From positions 8,717-72,716 of the forward strand of contig CDMY01001019.1 of the NCBI GenBank assembly GCA_001179505.1: 64,000 nt of DNA. Reading direction: 5' to 3'. Numbering within the stretch: the stretch's first letter is position 1; every line of letters begins with the position of its first letter. The position numbers and the translations under genes were made by a program. Under the pieces are notes generated by a model. That model was not told the origin of the DNA and made no database searches. It saw nothing but the letters and a program-made list of their open reading frames with translations. Of this stretch, positions 57,889 through 64,000 are shown in pieces. This DNA is from Vitrella brassicaformis. Lineage: Eukaryota; Sar; Vitrellaceae.

Positions 57889-58710
57889 ATGGACATAGAC
57901 AGCGGTGGCGGCCCGGCATTCTCTGCAGGTCTAACAGGGCGCACCTGATTGACAGCTTCCGTGTGTTATGCCTTGTGTGTCCTGGCTGTGTGACTTAGGT
58001 TGGCAGGGCGGCGGGGCGGGTGGCGGCGGTAGCTCCCGTGATCTCCTGCAAAAGATACGTTCGATGCGTTCGGTGAGAGGAAGAGAAGAGGGCTCAACAC
58101 ATGCAGCATTAGAGATGTGAATGGGTTGGTTTTGGCTTGCAGGTCGCCTCGCAGTTGGTGTCTGATCTTGACGGGGCAGAGCGCATGATAGCCTCACAAG
58201 CTGACAGCACACTGGTCCGCACGAAACACAACATAGCCGAGCAGCAGCACTCTCTTGCCATTCGTGTGTTCGTCTTTTGCCTGCAGGATGGTGCGTCGGC
58301 CGGCAGCCTCTCTGCCCTCCTGGAGACCCTCACCAAGCAGCTGGCAGAGATCGCTGACCACGACCCACAGGCAAGGCTGCAATGTCATATCACTAACACA
58401 CACAGGCCGACACACAAACTCAGGTGGACCATTCATTTTATGTGTTCAGGTGCCTATTAGTGTCCCTTTGGTGTCTGCTGGCGTGTCGTCATCTTCTGCC
58501 GCCCCCGCTGCGGCCGCCTCAGCTGGTGGTGGTGGTGGTGGTGCTGATGGCAATCGTGGCGGGAAGCGCAAGGCGGCCGCATCATCGGCATCGACTTGCC
58601 TCGATGGCGGAGAGGGTGACATGGCGGCCGACGACAGACGGGCGGTGAGGCGGCGTCGCAAGCAGACGGCGGAGGGCGCAGATGGCGGCAGCGTGATGGG
58701 GGAGCAATAG
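57889..58710 (+). CDS. family B short form, copy e
   Basis: Twin of copy d. Starts MDIDSGGGPAFSA at 57889 (an upstream exon GSAMGYPSQHT near 57773-57803 is possible). Then GSSRDLLQKIRSMRSV (about 58028-58072), VASQLVSDLDGAERMIASQ with TLVRTKHNIAEQQHSLAIRV (58142-58287), DGASAGSLSALLETLTKQLA (to about 58370), and from about 58450 VPISVPLVSAGVSSSSAAP, a Gly-rich run, RGGKRKAAASS, DDRRAVRRRRKQ and the stop at 58710. The basic clusters could be nuclear-localisation signals. It lies between family A copy 4 and Crinkler-like copy B, all on the plus strand. Function unknown. Confidence 0.66.
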
Positions 58711-59122
58711 CTGATACCACACACACGGACTGACTGACTGATTGGGGGAGGGAGGGGCTGACTGAGTGACCGAGTGAGCTGACGGACGGACGGACGGACA
58801 GAGAGCTGATAGACAAGCAGAGGGGAGGGCGTCGGAGGGAGGGAGGGGTGGCTGTAGTGATGGCCCCACCCGTGGATGGCTGGGTGTGGGTGACTCGACG
58901 TGTGTGTGAGATGCAATGCATGATCGGCAGTGCTGGCCGGCTCACCGTCCTCACATCCAAACAAATGCCATCGATTCAATGGTCCTTCCTCTCTGCGAGC
59001 TTTGAGCTCGCGGAGGTGGAGTTGCCACTTGCTATGATGGTGAGGAGATCTGCGCGTCGATGAATGACACCTCACTTGCGCGTGTTATGCGCTTTCTCTG
59101 CATTCATTCACAGGTCACCGCT
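58711..59122. other. spacer of the inverted duplicate block
   Basis: GACG and GGAG repeats, then sequence mirrored from 17040-17280. Serves as the upstream region of Crinkler-like copy B. No exon. Confidence 0.55.
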
Positions 59123-61151
59123 ATGGCATCTGCGCTTTCCCTTCTCCTGACTGCGTGTCTTGCCTTCGCTCATGGGGTGGCTGGCGTGCGCCAATCGGCT
59201 CGTCTCACCTTTCAGATTGCCCCTGTGGCGGCTCGCCAGGAACGCCCGACTCATCGCCCCGTGCAGAGGGCGACTGCCCTTCACGCAGAGGAGCCAGAGG
59301 AGGAGGTACGTACGTGATTGGCACAGCCGGGCGTGATAAGTGCATTTTTGTGCATTCATTCGTCTGTCTGTCTGTCTGTCTGACTTGCAGGCCTTCGCCG
59401 AAGCCATGACGGCCAAAGCGATGCCGAAGGGCAGATTGAGGGGTTTCTTCACGCGTCCAGACATATTGAAGCGATACTGGGAGTCAGTGGATCCCATCGG
59501 CCTCAAGGCAGCACCAAACAAGATACCTCTCACGGGGGGTCAGAAGTTGCTGGTCCGCGAGGGCTATGTGGACATCGCCAAGATCATTGTGGACGTGTTT
59601 AAGAAATTCAACAAGAAGATGTCTTCATTTCCGGAGGGCTTTCGCGTTCTGCTGCGTGGCTCATCGGGCGTCGGCTTGTCTTGGTTTCTTCTCTTCTTCT
59701 TGGCCGTGCTGAAAGGCGAGATGCACCGAGGCGAGAACTTCAAGATCTGGTTCGTGAACAACTCCTGTGGGTAAGTCAGCAACGACTTGCTGGCGGCCAG
59801 ACGTGATGTTACCTGTTCGCTCCTCCTGGTTTTCATTCAGGTCATCGAATGTCGACCGGAAGGTGTATGAGCTGTGGAAGGACGGCTTTGTGAGAGTTTG
59901 CGACCCGCTAGAGACGTTGTTCCAGTTACAAGAGACGCAGCCGCTGGACTCATTACAACGCGACTGGCTGCTGATCGACGGTTAGCAGGGCGTGAGGGAG
60001 AGGGGCTGCATGCCTTGTGTGTGTGTGTGTGCAGGCTTTGAAGGTGCCCTGCATGATTTGTGGCCGGGCAGCGTCTTGCTGGCTGCATCGGCGCGCCATG
60101 ATAACTACAACCAGTTCAAGAAAAGGCTCACACTCGATCTAGTCATGCCCACCTGGGCTGAGGAGGAGGTTGCTGCAGCCCTTGAGGGAACCGAGTGGCT
60201 CGACCAGCTGAATGACAAGCGTCCCTATGCGGGTGGCATCATTCGCGATTACTTTAGGCCTCTCTCTTCGCTCAAGAAGGATATGAAACTCGCCGTTGCC
60301 TTTCTGAAGTATGAGGACGCTCGACGATGGAGGGGAGAAGCCCCAAGGGGTCCGTGGCTAACAAATTCCCTGAGACCGTTCTCATGTCGCTCGATCCCGG
60401 TACCAACGGCCTCTACACCTTTGGGAAGGTCGGCTGGCGCTCGTCTTATATCCTCGGCGAGTTCATCCGAAAGCTGACCAAGCAGGAGCTGGAAGATGAG
60501 CTCGACCTCATCCATCGCCCGAGAACGATCATCGACAAAGAACGGCTGTTTGAGGGCCTCGTTAATGAATTTCTGGCAAAGACCAGGCGCCCGATAAGTC
60601 TGGAGCCGCTCAACCACCATATGAAACGTGTGAGCAACAGCACTCGAGCGTCAAGGATGCAGACGCCGCAGAACAAGCTTAGGGGTGTGATCCGAGTCTC
60701 GCTGGACACCACCCAGCACGAACGTGAGCCCCGTCTGTTTACTCGCAGCAGAGACCAGAAGAGGCCCTATGCCAACGTGCACGAGCCTGGCTTCTGGGTG
60801 CCCGAGTCCAAGAACTGGCCAGTCATCGACTCGCTGTACATCGACAGCGCTAAAGACGTTATCTACCTCATTAAGGTCACCGCCAACAGCGAGCACTCAG
60901 CCAGTGGATTCGATCAATCGTTGATCGCCAACTTGAGGACAAGCTCAGCGATCGGGGATGGCAAGAAGACCTGGCGCATCGTATGGGCCATCCCACAAGG
61001 CGGCTCGATCACGCCGCAATGGCCCAGGGACCCGACTACACGCGAGGACATCAAGGACCGGCTGCTGTTCCAGGAATACGTCTTTGCGCTTCCTGCTGGG
61101 CGAGCGCTAGAGGAGATCAGCGCTGATCCGGTAAGTAAGGGCAGTCAGTGA
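59123..61151 (+). pseudogene. Crinkler/RHS-like NTPase-nuclease, copy B, frameshifted
   Basis: Exons 59123-59305, 59391-59770, 59841-59980 and 60035-61151. The exon sum leaves two extra bases, confirming a shift. Leader MASALSLLLTACLAFAHGVAG is a signal peptide. P-loop-like LLRGSSGVGLSWFLLFFLAV again has Leu in place of the Walker A Lys. DWLLIDGFEG fits Walker B and DLVMPTWAEEEVAAALEGTE the RHS/Crinkler signature. Between 60337 and 60360 the spacing after GEAP is 23 bases where copy A has 21. The frame changes there and resumes at PETVLMSLDPGTNGLYTFGK. The nuclease-like C-terminus (ESKNWPVIDSLYIDSAKDVI, YLIKVTANSEHS, WRIVWAIPQGG) is intact and ends SADPVSKGSQ. The stop seen in copy A is absent here. 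Exon 3 is 140 bases in both copies. Confidence 0.72.
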
Positions 61152-61942
61152 TGTGGAGGCGGGGAAGGCGGAGGAAACGATGCTTGCTTCGTGTTATGTA
61201 GACTGGTACCCCGCAGCGAGGTGCAAAGGGATTGTTTCGCCGCTTTCTTCAAGAGTTCTTCAGCCGCTCGAAGAGGAATTGATTTTCCGTCCTCTTGTGG
61301 CCTGCTCGATGAGTATCTTCCGTGACCACTTTAGTGTTTTATCGTTGTTATCAGCTTCGTGTATACAGATTTCAGGCGCTAGCGATGTCCATGTATGTCT
61401 CCCCACCGTGGACTGACAGACACGGAATGCAATGAACGACCTGCCCAGAGATGGATGGACAAAAGAGCGGAAATGCGTGCGTAGATCTTCGTAGATCTGT
61501 CCGCTGCCATGCCTTCAGCCATTCATCCGATGTGAATTTTCTTCCCTCTAAGCTCGCATGACCGATCGCTCCCTGTGCCAAGGATACCGTGCACATGCAG
61601 CATGCTTTGCTTTCCCATTGGAAGTGTCTATGAGGCCACCACCTTGCTCATCTGGACAGCTCATTGACCATCGCTGACATCGTAGGTACGCAGATCTGGC
61701 GCAGCACATGGTGATTGCCATCTGTGTGCTTAGCGAGTGAGCGACTGACTGACTGACTCGCCTACACACAATCGAGTCGACATGGCTGTCTGTCTGTGGA
61801 ACGAATTTGGAACGGTCAGGCGTGTGGCTGACGCCGTGTCGGGTGGCAACAAGAATCATCCCCTCTCAGTCCGGCGGCTCCGTCGCGTCCACTCGGCCGC
61901 CTACAACGCAGACCACCGCCCCGTCCGTCACCCAACCTACAG
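61152..61942. other. intergenic
   Basis: Region downstream of copy B; TGAC repeats near 61741-61757. No exon-like frame of quality. A 5' exon of the following fragment could lie near 61780-61850 but is not supported. Confidence 0.4.
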
Positions 61943-62022
61943 ATGGATGCACCAGAGAATGAATGTTTGTGGGACATCCGCCTACATATGTCTCCCTGTC
62001 TGCGTCTGTGTCTGTGTGTGCA

Positions 62023-62674
62023 GGGGGGCTGCACGCGCAACATGAAGCAGCCGCTGGTGCAGGGGGGCAGCCGGGGTGTCAGGGGCGTCGCGAGCGTCCA
62101 CCTCAGTGACGACGCATTCTCGACGCTCAAGCCGTGCGGCGCCTGCAAGAAGCGCAAGAAAGGCGCAGACCCAGAGGGCCTTCACATCAACTGCAGGTGG
62201 GTCGGTGGGTGGGGTGGGTGAGTCAGAGGAGGAGTCTCTCTCGCGCGCGTCGCGTGCTATTTGCATACGCGTGGGCCGGTGCGGGTGTGTATGTGTGTAT
62301 GTGTGTGTGTGCGCTGCACGCGGGGTGCAGTGCCTTCATCTGGCCCGCGATTGCGACGCTAACAGGGACCAGACCGAACGTGACGTCGCCCAAAACACCA
62401 TCGGCGCACGTAATAAGGAGGCCTGCTGAATATCTATCATTCATTCACACGCCACACATGCATTCCTTCTTTCCCCCCTCCCCCTCCCTCTCTCTCTGTG
62501 ACAATTGTGCGTTCAGTGGTCCGGGCCTACACGAACGTTCGGTCGCGTGACGGGTCTGCCCGCAAGGGCGACAAGCAGCGGCGCTAAAGGCAGAACAAGA
62601 GCAGCACATTGCAGCACAAGAGCCTCGCAACGGCCGCCGCGGCTGACCACAGACAAGGTCGGCCAACTCACCAA
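62023..62674 (+). CDS. fragment of a Cys/Lys-containing protein, uncertain
   Basis: An exon from the acceptor at 62022 to a donor at 62197 reads GGCTRNMKQPLVQGGSRGV, GVASVHLSDDAFSTLKPCGA and CKKRKKGADPEGLHINC. The CGACKKRKKG group could be a metal-binding or basic nuclear motif. Possible later exons at 62330-62430 and 62518-62650 cannot be joined with confidence. The gene, if real, runs into the TIR element at 62677, which may have interrupted it. Confidence 0.35.
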
Positions 62675-62676
62675 TA

Positions 62677-63920
62677 CAGTCCGGACCGCGTAAGTGGGTC
62701 AGTACAGGGCTGACCCACTTACGCGTTTGACCCGCTTATACGTACTACAGAGCTGACCCACTTGTTTTCCAGCGACTTTTGGAGTGATATTTCGCTGTGA
62801 ATGAATCACAGGAACCTCTCAGAGGCCCATTGACTCTTTTTTTCTCGCTCAAAGTCACTCAAAACGACGAAAAACCGTCTGTTCGTTCTCTCATTCATTC
62901 AATCAGACCTTGGATGGCTGCGAGAGCCATTGGATGTCTCCGNNNNNNNNNNNNNNNNNNNNNNNNNNNNNNNNNNNNNNNNNNNNNNNNNNNNNNNNNN
63001 NNNNNNNNNNNNNNNNNNNNNNNNNNNNNNNNNNNNNNNNNNNNNNNNNNNNNNNNNNNNNNNNNNNNNNNNNNNNNNNNNNNNNNNNNNNNNNNNNNNN
63101 NNNNNNNNNNNNNNNNNNNNNNNNNNNNNNNNNNNNNNNNNNNNNNNNNNNNNNNNNNNNNNNNNNNNNNNNNNNNNNNNNNNNNNNNNNNNNNNNNNNN
63201 NNNNNNNNNNNNNNNNNNNNNNNNNNNNNNNNNNNNNNNNNNGCCATGACGGCGCGAAAGGCATGACAGCAAGCATGACAGGAACTTCAGGAAGCAAATC
63301 ACATCAATCATGCCGCCCCGCCGCCTGCAGCAGTGAATGCATCAGACGAATGCATCAAGCCAATTGGCATCGCTCTCACGATATGAGTGGGTGGGTGGGT
63401 GGATGGATGGGTGGGCGGAGGGCGAAGTGATGCATCATGCATGGAATGACTGCAGTCACATCATGGCTGCACAAACGTGTGTTCGGCTGATGAATGACGC
63501 CAGATGCCTCAGGTGACTCTGTTGACCACCCTCTTGTTTGTCACAAATGGGTGTTCGTGCCTCAAACGTGAAGCAGCTGCTCTTCCGTTTACATCGTGAC
63601 TCAACCTCGCCAAGCAAACTCCGCTTCTCGTCGCAGATCACCATCGAGAATGGATCATCTCGAAAGATGACCATCAAAATGTCTGTATTTCTCCATGGAA
63701 TCACTCTTTCATCGGTCCGCTCTTTCACAGAGAGGTTCGTCATCGTCTTGCGGTCATTTTGAGCCACGAATGGTCGGTTTGGATGGCTGATTTGAGTCTC
63801 TTTGGGAACTGACCCGGTTATCCGGCCCTTTTTTGACTGTGTACGGAGTGATCGGGAGGGGCTGACCCACATACGCAATTGACCCGCTTATGCGGTGACC
63901 CACTTACGCGGTCCGGACTG
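62677..63920. mobile_element. TA-flanked TIR element, probably non-autonomous
   Basis: Perfect 25-bp terminal inverted repeats at 62677-62701 and 63896-63920 (ends CAGTCCGGACCG…GTGGGTCA), each flanked by TA (62675-62676 and 63921-63922). CAGT termini and a TA target duplication fit the Tc1/mariner-pogo superfamily. Extra copies of the TGACCCACTTACGCG-type motif lie next to both ends; at the left end 62687-62701 and 62711-62725 form a perfect 15-bp inverted repeat. The element is 1244 bp, of which 300 are N. No transposase frame is visible outside the gap, so it is probably non-autonomous. Confidence 0.75.
62943..63242. other. assembly gap (300 N)
   Basis: A run of exactly 300 undetermined bases inside the TIR element. 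The real length and content are unknown; the repetitive element probably caused the break. Confidence 0.98.
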
Positions 63921-64000
63921 TACACAAAAAGACAACAAAAAGATGGGATGGGATGTGTGTGTGTGGGGTGGGTGAATGCAGGCGTTCTCCTGTTTGTATT

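Larger units (their letters stand above)
56159..61151. repeat. inverted segmental duplication, right block
   Basis: Partner of 14882-20343 in opposite orientation, about 36 kb away. Best conserved in the Crinkler-like gene (identical exon 3 length, near-identical splice-site context) and in the short family B gene. Confidence 0.8.

Noticed and set aside
63456-63878. 140-codon minus-strand frame inside the TIR element as a transposase
   Set aside because: No DDE-type spacing or DNA-binding motif is visible and the frame lies beside the gap; it could be filler in a non-autonomous element.

Overview
This looks like nuclear DNA of a photosynthetic alveolate close to the apicomplexans, most probably a chromerid alga of the Vitrella type. 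The evidence is: an apicomplexan-style cGMP-dependent protein kinase; a ferrochelatase and an unknown protein with secretory leaders followed by a phenylalanine-led transit region, as expected for a complex red-derived plastid; TTTAGGG telomere-type repeats; extracellular proteins mixing apple/PAN and C-type-lectin domains; and many short GT-AG introns whose 3' ends carry UG repeats. The species name is inference. Nothing bacterial, no CRISPR array and no rRNA or tRNA gene was seen.

Layout: 71-3070 is the 3' part of a PKG gene (+). A repeat-rich spacer then leads to a telomere-type repeat (3954-3974) and a short headless gene, followed by an ankyrin-repeat protein with a CaaX-like end (5377-7591). 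From 8 to 26 kb lies an accessory region of two lineage-specific families. Family A has an Ala/Ser-rich or F-box-like start and a conserved 'LHGDQP' C-terminal domain. Family B has a helical N-terminal region, an F-box-like segment and LRR-like repeats. The region also holds a plastid-targeted unknown gene (10134-11526) and a Crinkler/RHS-like NTPase-nuclease gene (14882-16981). Several of these copies carry frameshifts, stops or truncations.

26423-34428 (-) is one very large gene for a type I membrane protein: signal peptide, a beta-glucanase-like GH16 domain whose strands appear circularly permuted, repeated PAN-like and C-type-lectin-like domains, one transmembrane segment and a short cytoplasmic tail. 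34731-37610 (+) is an unrecognised gene. 38.3-45.4 kb is a second decayed region with a broken coiled-coil/TPR gene, a truncated family B copy and a small membrane protein gene sharing a duplicated 3' end.

45.9-55.6 kb is a housekeeping island: U5 snRNP 40-kDa WD40 protein (-), divergent from plastid ferrochelatase (+), a secreted cysteine-containing protein (+) and tyrosyl-DNA phosphodiesterase 1 (-). 56.2-61.2 kb repeats, in inverted orientation, the order seen at 14.9-20.3 kb (family A, family B, Crinkler-like). A TIR element with TA flanks (62677-63920, interrupted by 300 N) ends the window.

The PKG, U5-40K, ferrochelatase and TDP1 genes are ordinary single-function genes. The rest is lineage-specific cell-surface, effector-like and F-box-like material undergoing birth-and-death duplication. 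Exon coordinates were worked out by hand from splice signals and frame continuity. They are reliable for PKG, ferrochelatase, the secreted protein and the two Crinkler-like copies, and approximate elsewhere.
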